A program made the translations under genes and the position numbers. Shown here one piece after another: positions 36,920 through 45,261 of a stretch of 64,000 bases of DNA; within the stretch, counting starts at the first letter, position 1, and each line of letters opens with the position of its first letter. The notes beneath the pieces were generated by a model that worked only from the letters and a program-made list of their open reading frames with translations, did no database searches and had not been told where the DNA came from. Source of the stretch: Paraglaciecola chathamensis S18K6 (lineage in GTDB: Bacteria; Pseudomonadota; Gammaproteobacteria; Enterobacterales; Alteromonadaceae); NCBI GenBank assembly GCA_000314955.1, contig BAEM01000056.1:172092-236091 (forward strand), written 5' to 3'.

Positions 36920-37774
36920 ATGCAAATCAACCGCGTGCTTCTGACGGCTGTGGGCTGTGTATTACTGGCTATGGTCACCATCCAATCTGGTGCGTCCTTG
37001 GCAAAGCAGCTGTTTCCTATTGTTGGCCCTGATGGCACCACTGCCCTGCGCTTAGGCTTTGCAGCAATTGTACTTTGGCTGGTATTTCGGCCGTGGCGCG
37101 CTTTACCTCAAGGGCGTGATTGGCGCAGTGTAATTGTTTACGGTTTATGTTTGGGCGGCATGAATATCTTGTTTTATTTGGCGATTGAACGCATTCCATT
37201 AGGTATCGCTGTTGCCCTTGAATTTACCGGGCCCTTGGCTGTTGCGCTGTTTTCTTCGAAGCGTAAAAGTGACCTTGTTTGGGTAGCCTGTGCCATAGCG
37301 GGAATTGTTCTTCTCATGCCTGATTTAACCAGTGCCCAAGGGCTGGATCTGGTCGGCGCATTAATGGCGCTAGGGGCTGGGGCTTGCTGGGCAGGTTATA
37401 TTCTATTTGGTACCCGCACCGGTAAACAAGCATCCGGCGGCATTACGGTGGCGTTAGGCATGACGGTAGCCGCGTTGGTACTCGTGCCTATTGGTGCGGT
37501 CACGCAAGGTATTGAACTGTTTAGCTGGCAAGTGTTGCCCCTTGGGCTGCTGGTTGGGGTGTTATCTAGTGCGTTACCTTACTCGCTGGAAATGGTCGCC
37601 CTTAGAAATATGCCAACACAGGCATTTAGCGTGTTGATGAGCCTGGAGCCGGCTGTTGCTGCCCTAGCCGGCTTTATTATTTTAAGTGAACAACTCACAT
37701 TGTTGCAGTGGGCCGCTATTGGGCTGGTGATTGTGGCGTCAATTGGCAGTAGCCTTTCACCGCAAAAGCGCTGA
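36920..37774 (+). CDS. rhtA: threonine/homoserine exporter RhtA (EamA family)
   Basis: 284-aa inner-membrane efflux protein with ten transmembrane helices and two EamA halves. Long stretches agree with the enterobacterial RhtA pattern: SGASLAKQLFP, TALRLGF, LGGMNILFYLAI, PLGIAVALEFTGPLAVALFSS, ALGAGACWAGYILFG, ALPYSLEMVAL, LMSLEPAVAAL. It exports threonine, homoserine and related amino-acid analogues. It begins 70 bases after the hairpin cluster and appears monocistronic. Confidence 0.9.
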   Translation: MQINRVLLTAVGCVLLAMVTIQSGASLAKQLFPIVGPDGTTALRLGFAAIVLWLVFRPWRALPQGRDWRSVIVYGLCLGGMNILFYLAIERIPLGIAVALEFTGPLAVALFSSKRKSDLVWVACAIAGIVLLMPDLTSAQGLDLVGALMALGAGACWAGYILFGTRTGKQASGGITVALGMTVAALVLVPIGAVTQGIELFSWQVLPLGLLVGVLSSALPYSLEMVALRNMPTQAFSVLMSLEPAVAALAGFIILSEQLTLLQWAAIGLVIVASIGSSLSPQKR

Positions 37775-37914
37775 GTTAATACTATTTTGGCAGATAAACA
37801 CTAACGCTATTAGCAACCTCAGCGTTTCGAGTGTTAGTCATGCTTGGCAAAGTCAGGCATAATAAATTTGGATTTGTACTCTGCTATTACTCACGAAAAG
37901 AGATACTCCTATAA

Positions 37915-39330
37915 GTGGATAACGTTAAACTCACTCAAGATGAAAACCTCTCCATTAGAGTGGCTTACAAATTGTTACCCAGTGATCAGCAGCGTCTTGA
38001 TTTGTATTTTTCTATCCCAGAAGAAATGGGAATTAACGCCAAGACCTTATCAGAAGAGCAGTATTTTCATCACAGCATTCAGTGTCAAAGCGCTTATTAT
38101 TCAGATCAGCTTCATGTGCCTTTGGTACGTAGTCGTTTTATCAGCCAAAAAAAAGGGGAGCAAAGCGATTACCGTTTGAACTTGAATTTGTATTCATACC
38201 AAATACATACCGCCCTTGATACTGATATAAAGCAAACCATTAAGCTTAAAGATCCCAAAGCGTTCTACCCTCATGCGATAGAACTCGCTGAGCAAACTTC
38301 TGGCCTGTTGAAAAAACTGAGACGCTACACCCCTTCTGACCAGAAGCTCAGAGCCTATTTTGAAAATGCAGATAACTATCTCAGTTGGCAAGTTGAGCAA
38401 TCATTCTTAAAGCTGTTGTCGCGCGCGCCTAAAAGTAGTGATTTTGCCAGCGAGCACCAATTTTTAATTGGTCTTTGTCGTCGCGAAAATCAATACCGCA
38501 AGGAAAACCAATATAATTCCTCTGTTACCCTGAGTGATCCCAACCGTATCACCAATAAAATGCGCTTATTGCAGCGTTTGATTGAGTACGGTGTGGTGTT
38601 TCAAAAGCAGGTGAAAAGCTTAAACAGTTATTTGAATCGTCTTGTAAAGGGCACAGTAACAGCCATTATCATGGCGTTTGTGATGTTATTGGTACTTAAC
38701 GCCCGCACCAACTTCACCGAAGTCACGATAGCACTGGTAGGTATGTTAGGTGTGATTTATGGGCTCAGGGAAATTTTTAAAGAAGACATTACACGCCTGA
38801 TTTGGCGGCGGATCCAAAAGGGTTTGCCTAAATGGCGTTTGCTGTACAGCCACAGTGTGACGAAAAGCAAAGTAGCTCGCCAAACCATCTGGCTTGAATA
38901 TATCAGTAGCAAAGATCTACCAACGCAAATTGATAAGGTCTTTCAAACCAGGCGTCAGCAAAATAAACAAGCAGCTAAGCTATTGCATTTTCGCAGTGAA
39001 ACCAAAGTCAACGCCAAGAGCTTTCTGCCCGGCTACGATGAAATTCAGCAAAGAATATACTTTAACCTCACCCCGTTTGTACGCTTTTTACGCAAAGGTG
39101 AAGGGCGACTATATTCCCTGGAAAATCAAAAAATCACCAAACAAGCGGTAGAGCGACGTTATCAAATCAATGTCGTGATGATGCACACCAATAAGGCCCG
39201 GGAGCAGCAGATCCAGCGTTTTAAACTTACGCTTAATCGCTCTAATATTATTAATATCGAAGCAATTGACACCCCAAAAGACATTGAACCGAAAAAGACA
39301 TCAGCCGCGCCAGACAGGGAAACACCCTAA
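37915..39330 (+). CDS. orphan membrane protein, unknown function
   Basis: 471-aa hypothetical protein starting at GTG 37915, directly behind an in-frame TAA. The N-terminal 230 residues are soluble and charged, with conserved-looking SIPEEMGINAKTLSEEQYFHHS. Two adjacent membrane helices lie at about 245-285 (ITAIIMAFVMLLVLN and ALVGMLGVIYGLREIF), then a basic cytoplasmic domain of 180 residues (TRLIWRRIQKGLPKWR). I recognise no family. Gene stands alone between rhtA and the oxygenase gene. Confidence 0.7.
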   Translation: MDNVKLTQDENLSIRVAYKLLPSDQQRLDLYFSIPEEMGINAKTLSEEQYFHHSIQCQSAYYSDQLHVPLVRSRFISQKKGEQSDYRLNLNLYSYQIHTALDTDIKQTIKLKDPKAFYPHAIELAEQTSGLLKKLRRYTPSDQKLRAYFENADNYLSWQVEQSFLKLLSRAPKSSDFASEHQFLIGLCRRENQYRKENQYNSSVTLSDPNRITNKMRLLQRLIEYGVVFQKQVKSLNSYLNRLVKGTVTAIIMAFVMLLVLNARTNFTEVTIALVGMLGVIYGLREIFKEDITRLIWRRIQKGLPKWRLLYSHSVTKSKVARQTIWLEYISSKDLPTQIDKVFQTRRQQNKQAAKLLHFRSETKVNAKSFLPGYDEIQQRIYFNLTPFVRFLRKGEGRLYSLENQKITKQAVERRYQINVVMMHTNKAREQQIQRFKLTLNRSNIINIEAIDTPKDIEPKKTSAAPDRETP

Positions 39331-39366
39331 ACACTAAGTTGAATGTTCCCCCATCTTGGCACGAGC

Positions 39367-40278
39367 TTAAAACGGCGCAAAATTGTCTAATTTTCCGGTT
39401 GGCATTGTCCAGCGTAGCTTCGCATCAACCTCGCTGCGCTGCGTATCTTGAATTGGCATTCTGCCATTGTCACCAAATAACCAAAGTACCAAATTTGTGC
39501 GCTCACCACTGGTAATAGGCTGAGCCGCATGCACCACATTGCCTCGGTGGATCATGGCACTGCCTGAGGTAAATGCCAGTGGGATCATTTTTCCTGCACT
39601 TGGGTCGTAAAAGTCCACCGTTGAACCAGTAAAAGGTTCGTCCGGCAGATTGATATTAATGTTCAACGTGACCGCTGAGGCATCAGTATGGGGACGAATC
39701 GATGTATCAGTGTTTGGCTTATAATGAATCGAAAAACCAAAGGTTTGCGTATCGTAGCCCATAATTTCAGGGAACAATAAGCGCGCTATCGGGCGCATAT
39801 AGGTGTTAAGTATTTCACGATAAAACGCCTGAAAACTAGGTGCAGCCAAGTAACCTTCTGAACGGCTGTCGAGCATCGCACCTCGGCGATTTAATACGAT
39901 ACCATAGGGCGGGCGAAGGGGAATTTGTGCATCCCACGCTTGTTCAAGGTAAGCACGTAAGTCGGCCAAGCGCTGGGGATCAAAAAACTGAAACTCAAAC
40001 ACATCGGGTGCCACTTCATGCATCAATTCTAACACGGCTGATTCTTTACTTGGGTCAGCCCACGCTTGTGTCACCGCTTCGCGTAAACGGCTGTCTAACA
40101 AAGCAGTGCCTAGAGGTGCAAGGCTGTCATTTTGACTTTCCTCCCACTCTTTCCATGCATCGCTCAAAAGGTCGTAATTGTGCGTCCAAAACTGCTGTAC
40201 CGAAGGTACTCGATAAAGCATAGCTTCACGGGATGGTAACGTTAGGTTACGTGCCTGATGTAGTTGATTAGTTGACAT
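39367..40278 (-). CDS. 2-oxoglutarate/Fe(II)-dependent oxygenase family protein
   Basis: 303-aa protein with the double-stranded beta-helix iron site: HTD (His197, Asp199 in RPHTDASAVTLNI) and His250 (GNVVHAAQP), plus Arg260 (GERTNLVLW) for 2-oxoglutarate. The spacing fits prolyl/lysyl-hydroxylase-like members. The first 125 residues are helical and unassigned. Substrate unknown. Convergent with the orphan membrane protein gene. Confidence 0.78.
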   Translation of the reverse strand: MSTNQLHQARNLTLPSREAMLYRVPSVQQFWTHNYDLLSDAWKEWEESQNDSLAPLGTALLDSRLREAVTQAWADPSKESAVLELMHEVAPDVFEFQFFDPQRLADLRAYLEQAWDAQIPLRPPYGIVLNRRGAMLDSRSEGYLAAPSFQAFYREILNTYMRPIARLLFPEIMGYDTQTFGFSIHYKPNTDTSIRPHTDASAVTLNININLPDEPFTGSTVDFYDPSAGKMIPLAFTSGSAMIHRGNVVHAAQPITSGERTNLVLWLFGDNGRMPIQDTQRSEVDAKLRWTMPTGKLDNFAPF

Positions 40279-40567
40279 ATTCGTTATTCCTCTGATGTTG
40301 CTAAATCTTATATTTGCAATCTAGAACGACAATTTATTACATCTTATTTGCAGGATAAATAAGCTGCCAGAGGAAACAATATCAATTAATTCTATATAAT
40401 CACCTCTCAACAAAGCAAGCGATAGCCCAATGCTGTTAACTATCGGCTGAGCCCATAAGGCTATATTTGATTGAGGCTAACACCGCGCACTAAGCGCAGA
40501 CACTACTGACCAACAAGCTGAGGGGTTGTGAAGTTGTGAGGTAAAATAGAAAAGTAGAAAAGGTTAA

Positions 40568-40831
40568 TACCATTCCACGTTAATAAGTGATGACTCAGCG
40601 AGAGTTTAAAAGGGCTTAAACAAGGCGCATGAGTGAATGAATAGTTGTTTTCTTTCGAAGTCATGCAACGCAGTGTAAGCCCTTTTAAAACTCGCCTGCA
40701 AGGAATGCCCCAGCGGCTTTTGCTCTGCGTTCTCACTATTTGAAAGGGAACAACCATTACTACATAGCGACGCCTTAATCAAAAACCGCTGGACGCATTC
40801 TGAGACGGTCACTTATTAATGCGGATTGGTA
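40568..40831. mobile_element. 264-bp MITE, copy 2
   Basis: Same element and length as 18656-18919, with terminal inverted repeats at 40568-40590 and 40809-40831. It lies between the oxygenase promoter region and the end of gloA. The few differences from copy 1 suggest recent spread. Confidence 0.85.
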
Positions 40832-40891
40832 TAAGAGGTAAAAGACAGCGGGCGCATGAATTTACGCCCTAAGGTGTCTAAGGTTTTATGT

Positions 40892-41434
40892 TTACAGGTG
40901 ATCAGCGATAGCGCCTGCGACTTTATTGGCATCAAAAATCTCAATCCAGTAACCATCTGGGTCTTTTATAAATGCGATCCCTTTCATTGAACCGTCATTG
41001 GGGCGCTTCTGAAACGGCACGCCTAAGTCTTCAAAACGCTGGCATGAAGTTTCAAGATCAGGCACATGAAAGCCAATATGCCCAAAGCCTTTCGGTTCAC
41101 TATTGCCACTGTGATACTGGATATTATCCGCTGTATCAGCCCAATTGTGCGTCAGTTCTAACATGGCCGGGCGGCCAAAAGTTTGCACTGTGCGGGTATT
41201 GGTGTCTTGGCTTACATCAGAAAAGTCGTCTCCTGTAGCTAAAAAATACAAACTGAATTTCATTTCAGGAAAATCAAGGCGCTTTAACAAGGTCATACCC
41301 ATCACACGTGTATAAAAATCTAACGAACGCTTGGGATCAGCAATGCGTAACATAGTCTGGTTAAACACATAACCAAGCGTGGTGGGATCTCTATCTTCAC
41401 ACAGGCCATCGGCCTTATCAAAATGACGACTCAT
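40892..41434 (-). CDS. gloA: lactoylglutathione lyase (glyoxalase I)
   Basis: 180-aa metal enzyme converting the methylglyoxal-glutathione adduct to S-lactoylglutathione. It is the longer type found in plants, yeast and pseudomonads. Metal ligands seen: Gln in FNQTMLRI, Glu in AMLELTHN, His in GFGHIGFHVPD, Glu in GYWIEIFD. ATG 41434 has AAAGGAG eight bases upstream; longer frames run through non-coding sequence. Downstream of a GNAT gene on the same strand. Confidence 0.92.
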   Translation of the reverse strand: MSRHFDKADGLCEDRDPTTLGYVFNQTMLRIADPKRSLDFYTRVMGMTLLKRLDFPEMKFSLYFLATGDDFSDVSQDTNTRTVQTFGRPAMLELTHNWADTADNIQYHSGNSEPKGFGHIGFHVPDLETSCQRFEDLGVPFQKRPNDGSMKGIAFIKDPDGYWIEIFDANKVAGAIADHL

Positions 41435-41549
41435 ACAAACAGCTCCTTTAAATTTAATGTGTAGTGACAGGATGGGGATCACAAGGGTGATTAACAATGG
41501 GCAGCGCCAAGACCCGCAGTGATAAAAAGGCAAATAAAATCTATCAAAG

Positions 41550-41978
41550 CTAAATAAATCGACACATGCCTGGGCCGAGTGTTGCATTCGGCCTTTCTAT
41601 ATAACCGTAACGCAGATAAAAACCTGTTTTCCCCTGGGCCGCCATTAAACCTATTGTGGCGCCCTTGTTGGCTGCGGTTTGCAGATATCGTTCAATATTA
41701 AGCATAATTTCATGGCCTAGGCCTTGCCCTTGATACACAGGTTCGACAATAACGTCCTGAATATAAAAATACATCGCGCCGTCTCCTACGACTCGCCCCA
41801 TAGCGAGTAGTTTTTGTGATTGACGAATACACACGCTGTACAGACTGTTTTGCAGACTTTGCCTAGCCATTTCAGGGCAAGTCTCGCCCCACTCTGCTTG
41901 CTTTCGCAAAGCACAAAACTCAGTAACCATTGGGGGTTGGTGAAACACTTGATAATGTTCCTTTTTAACGTATGTCAC
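41550..41978 (-). CDS. GNAT-family N-acetyltransferase
   Basis: 142-aa acetyl-CoA-dependent acetyltransferase. The core motif A is IQDVIVEPVYQGQGLGHEIMLNIERYL (acetyl-CoA pyrophosphate loop QGQGLG) and the end is GFYLRYGYIERP. The substrate is not deducible. It lies 115 bases upstream of gloA in the same orientation. Confidence 0.82.
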   Translation of the reverse strand: MTYVKKEHYQVFHQPPMVTEFCALRKQAEWGETCPEMARQSLQNSLYSVCIRQSQKLLAMGRVVGDGAMYFYIQDVIVEPVYQGQGLGHEIMLNIERYLQTAANKGATIGLMAAQGKTGFYLRYGYIERPNATLGPGMCRFI

Positions 41979-42254
41979 GTGAGGCTCCTGTTCGTTTTTA
42001 CATTTTATTAGTTGGCTTCTTAGCGCCGGTTTAGCACTAGGTTACACCGCTTAACTTTCAATTTTATTTTGAAAATTTTTCATCATGCCCCTAGTTTTTC
42101 TTATTACCTGGTTGCTATAAAGTAACTTCATCAGACAGCAACAAGCTGGTTCCACTTGTTTTAGCTGCAATATGACGGGTGTTTATCACCCGTCATAATT
42201 ATCAAAAAATTATGATTAATACTCGGTTAATCACATTAAATTGGAGAAGTTATT

Positions 42255-43275
42255 ATGTCAGTACCTACACGAATGAATGCCGTTGGATTCACTGAATCCC
42301 TGCCTATCGATGAAGAAAACAGTCTGTTTTCATTTACGCTACTTGTGCCGAGCGTCAGTGAAAACGATATTTTAGTGCGCTTAGTAGCGACTTCTATTAA
42401 CCCAGCTGATGCAAAGAATCGCGCGCTGTCAGCGGTAGAAAAGCCGCATCAACAGCCACTGATTTTGGGTTACGATGCAGTTGGCATTATCGAGTCCATT
42501 GGCAAAAACGTAACGGGTTTCGCCATTGGCGACAAGGTTTATTATGCAGGAGACGTGACACGCGCTGGCGCAAACGCAGAATTTCAAGTCATTGACTATC
42601 GTATTGCTGCCCACGCGCCCGCCAGTCAAACTGATGCTCAAGCAGCGGTGATGCCCTTGGTTTCACTGACCGCGTACGAAGCCCTTTTCGATCGATTGCG
42701 CGTTTCAAGAAAAGAAAAGCTTGCTGGTCATCGGAGGCGCAGGCGGTGTGGGGTCGATTGCCATTCAACTGGCCAAGCAGCTCACAAACTTAACCGTTAT
42801 CGCCACGGCTTCTCGCCCAGAAACGAACAAGTGGGTGCGTAATATGGGTGCAGATCATGTGGTTAATCACAGAGAGTTGATTGACTCTATGGGCAAAGCA
42901 GGTTTTAACCAAGTAGACTACATCTTTAACGTTGCCGATACACAAGGCCACTGGGACGCAATGGTTGAACTCATTGCCCCGCAAGGCATGATAAGCTCGA
43001 TTGTAGAGGTTGACAGCAAAGTCGATATCGCTCCACTGGCTATGAAATCAGCCGGGTTTGTATGGGAGCTTATGTTTACTCGCTCTATGTTCAAAACCAG
43101 CGACATGATCCGCCAGCAAGACATTCTCGCTGAAATCGCCCAATTGCTAGACGATGGCAAAATTTCAAGCACGCTAACGCAAACACTCGTCGGTTTTAAT
43201 GTTGATACGTTTAAAGAGGCTCACCGCATTATCGAAAGTGGAAAATCCATCGGCAAAACGGCAGTTATCTATTAA
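42255..43275 (+). pseudogene. frameshifted zinc-binding-type alcohol dehydrogenase / quinone reductase
   Basis: The first frame (from ATG 42255) is a normal MDR N-terminal half: PLILGYDAVGIIESIG and YYAGDVTRAGANAEFQVIDY, up to LFDRLRVSRKEK. Then the frame is lost at about 42710-42720 (AAGAAAAGAAAAGCTTG). One base back it continues as LLVIGGAGGVGSIAIQLAKQL to the usual C-terminus GKSIGKTAVIY at 43275. A single lost A explains it. It is a paralogue of 22145-23170. Either a recent pseudogene or a read error. Confidence 0.85.
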
Positions 43276-43343
43276 ATTGCCCGATATACGCTAATTAATT
43301 TGCCGCTTTGCGCTGCACCTTACCCCTGCTTATCCCGGCGCGT

Positions 43344-43382
43344 ACCCCGAATAAACCCGCTAAAAATGGGCTTTTTCGGGGT
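43344..43382 (+). terminator. hairpin terminator after the frameshifted MDR gene
   Basis: ACCCCGAA and TTCGGGGT pair around a 23-base inner part that itself contains CCCGC...GGGC and a TTTTT run. Confidence 0.55.
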
Positions 43383-43430
43383 GGTCACAACGCCCTCATC
43401 GCCGCTCAAAAATTAACCATTGCATTTTAA

Positions 43431-43445
43431 TAGACGATCGGTCTA
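43431..43445. promoter_or_regulatory. AcuR-type operator 1 (acuR promoter)
   Basis: TAGACGATCGGTCTA, inverted repeat TAGAC/GTCTA, ends ten bases before the acuR ATG. The same 15 bases, with TTAA in front and A behind, recur before acuI. Confidence 0.8.
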
Positions 43446-43455
43446 ATATAGCCAT

Positions 43456-44088
43456 ATGAAAATACCTATCGCAAAACCAAGGCGTGGCCGCCCACCAAAA
43501 GTGGCTCGCGACAATCCAGATACCAGAGCTGAGCTTATTCGGGTTGGCCTAGAGCACCTGACTGAATTTGGCTTTGCTTCTTCAGGTATAGAAACCATTT
43601 TGAAAAAAGCTGGAGTGCCAAAAGGGTCGTTTTACCATTACTTCGCAAGTAAAGAAGCGTACGGTGAAACCCTTATCGCCCAGTATGACAGCTACTTTTC
43701 ACGTAAATTAGATGTTCATTTACTCAACAAACAGCATACCCCTTTAGCGCGACTTGACCATTTTGTGGATGACGCGGCAAACGGCATGGCTCGCCACGGC
43801 TTTAAACGTGGCTGTTTGGTGGGCAATTTAGGCCAGGAAATAGACGCGCTACCGGTTAATTTTCGTGGGCAACTGACAAATGTGTTTGCCAACTGGCAGG
43901 ATAAAGTTGCCAATTGCTTAGAAGACGCAAAAACACATAATGAACTGAGTCGTACCGCAGATTGCGGCGCATTAGCAGAGTATTTTTGGATCAGCTGGGA
44001 GGGCGCAGTAAGCCGCGCCAAACTGGTACAAAGCGACAAACCACTCAAACTTTTCTTACAGTATTTTTTACAAGCCCTTCCTAAATAA
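43456..44088 (+). CDS. acuR: TetR-family repressor AcuR
   Basis: 210-aa repressor. A basic N-terminus (PRRGRPPKVARDNPDTR) precedes the TetR HTH (GLEHLTEFGFASSGIETILKKAGVPKGSFYHYFASKEAYGE, about 28-68) and a TetR_C-type ligand domain. AcuR proteins repress acuI and sense acrylate or acryloyl-CoA made from DMSP. Support here is positional: it is directly followed by acuI, and an identical operator precedes both genes, so it is probably autoregulated. No clear ribosome site. Confidence 0.85.
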   Translation: MKIPIAKPRRGRPPKVARDNPDTRAELIRVGLEHLTEFGFASSGIETILKKAGVPKGSFYHYFASKEAYGETLIAQYDSYFSRKLDVHLLNKQHTPLARLDHFVDDAANGMARHGFKRGCLVGNLGQEIDALPVNFRGQLTNVFANWQDKVANCLEDAKTHNELSRTADCGALAEYFWISWEGAVSRAKLVQSDKPLKLFLQYFLQALPK

Positions 44089-44116
44089 CACGTTGGGCAT
44101 TTTTTTTAGCTATTAA

Positions 44117-44131
44117 TAGACGATCGGTCTA
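44117..44131. promoter_or_regulatory. AcuR-type operator 2 (acuI promoter)
   Basis: Second exact copy of TAGACGATCGGTCTA, 13 bases before the acuI start and overlapping its upstream leader. Confidence 0.8.
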
Positions 44132-44144
44132 AATTGGAGAAACC

Positions 44145-45161
44145 ATGAACAACAATTCAGTAGCGACAGACTCAAAATTCAGCGGCATTCTTATCAACAA
44201 AGATGAACAAGGCTATCATGCCTCGTTACAGCAAATTGACGACAGCTTGCTACCAGAGGGCGACGTCACCATTAAAGTATTGTACAGCACATTGAACTAC
44301 AAGGATGGGCTGGCGATCACTGGCAAAAGCCCAGTCGTACGTCAATTCCCACTTGTGCCTGGTATTGATTTAGTGGGCGTGGTGGAACACAGTGACAGCG
44401 CAGATTTTAAAGTAGGCGATGTGGTGATAAACAATGGTTTTGGCGTCGGTGAAAAGCACAGCGGGGGCTTAGCGCAAAAAGCGCGAATGAAAAGCGAATG
44501 GCTAATTCCCCTGCCCGCTAATTTTAGCCCCAAGCAAGCCATGATCATAGGGACTGCAGGTTACACCGCCATGCTAAGTGTTTTGGCCTTAGAGAAGAAT
44601 GGGGTCACCCCAGATAAAGGTGAAATACTGGTAACCGGTGCCAACGGCGGTGTTGGTAGTTTTGCCATTTCAATCTTGTCGAAACTGGGTTATAGCGTAG
44701 TCGCCTCAACTGGGCGCTTAGATGAAAGCCCTTATCTTAAATCACTAGGCGCAAATGAAGTTATTCACCGAGAAACGCTTTCGTCGCCAGGTAAGCCACT
44801 TGCGAAAGAGCGCTGGGCCGGCGTAATTGATTCTGTAGGTAGTCATACATTAGCCAATGCCTGCGCCAGCACCAAATACGGCGGTACAGTGGCAGCCTGC
44901 GGTTTAGCGCAAGGTATGGACTTTCCTGCCAGTGTTGCCCCCTTTATTTTACGTGGTGTGACCTTAGCCGGTATCGACAGCGTGATGCGCCCCATCGAAG
45001 ACAGAAAAGAGGCATGGCAGCGTCTAAGTGATATTCTTGAGCCGAGCGTGTTTGATGATATCGCCCAAGAAATCAACTTAGAACAGGCAATTGAAGCAGC
45101 CGCTAAATTACTTGATGGCGAAATTCGCGGGAGAGTAGTAGTGAACGTACAGGCTGAATAA
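44145..45161 (+). CDS. acuI: acrylyl-CoA reductase (NADPH) AcuI
   Basis: 338-aa MDR enzyme of the YhdH/AcuI branch that reduces toxic acryloyl-CoA to propanoyl-CoA, a step in DMSP and acrylate use and detoxification. Typical segments are STLNYKDGLAITGKSPVVRQFPLVPGIDLVG, FGVGEKHSGGLAQKARMKSEWLIPLP, IGTAGYTAMLSV and VTGANGGVGSFAISILSKLGY. GGAG precedes ATG 44145. It is controlled by AcuR through the adjacent operator (inference from the shared site). No DMSP lyase is seen in this window. Confidence 0.9.
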   Translation: MNNNSVATDSKFSGILINKDEQGYHASLQQIDDSLLPEGDVTIKVLYSTLNYKDGLAITGKSPVVRQFPLVPGIDLVGVVEHSDSADFKVGDVVINNGFGVGEKHSGGLAQKARMKSEWLIPLPANFSPKQAMIIGTAGYTAMLSVLALEKNGVTPDKGEILVTGANGGVGSFAISILSKLGYSVVASTGRLDESPYLKSLGANEVIHRETLSSPGKPLAKERWAGVIDSVGSHTLANACASTKYGGTVAACGLAQGMDFPASVAPFILRGVTLAGIDSVMRPIEDRKEAWQRLSDILEPSVFDDIAQEINLEQAIEAAAKLLDGEIRGRVVVNVQAE

Positions 45162-45214
45162 GGCCCATTATATTAAGGATAGAACGGGTATCGTTTAGAT
45201 AGCTATGACACAAA

Positions 45215-45242
45215 AAAACGCCCAATCTATTTTGGGCGTTTT
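45215..45242. terminator. bidirectional terminator between acuI and the agar operon
   Basis: AAAACGCCCAA and TTGGGCGTTTT form an 11-bp stem with A-runs and T-runs on both sides, serving both converging transcripts. Confidence 0.85.
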
Positions 45243-45261
45243 CGTTACTGATTAATACATA

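Noticed and set aside
40892..41587. 231-residue version of glyoxalase I
   Set aside because: The extra N-terminus overlaps the GNAT gene end and lacks similarity; the ATG at 41434 has a strong ribosome site.
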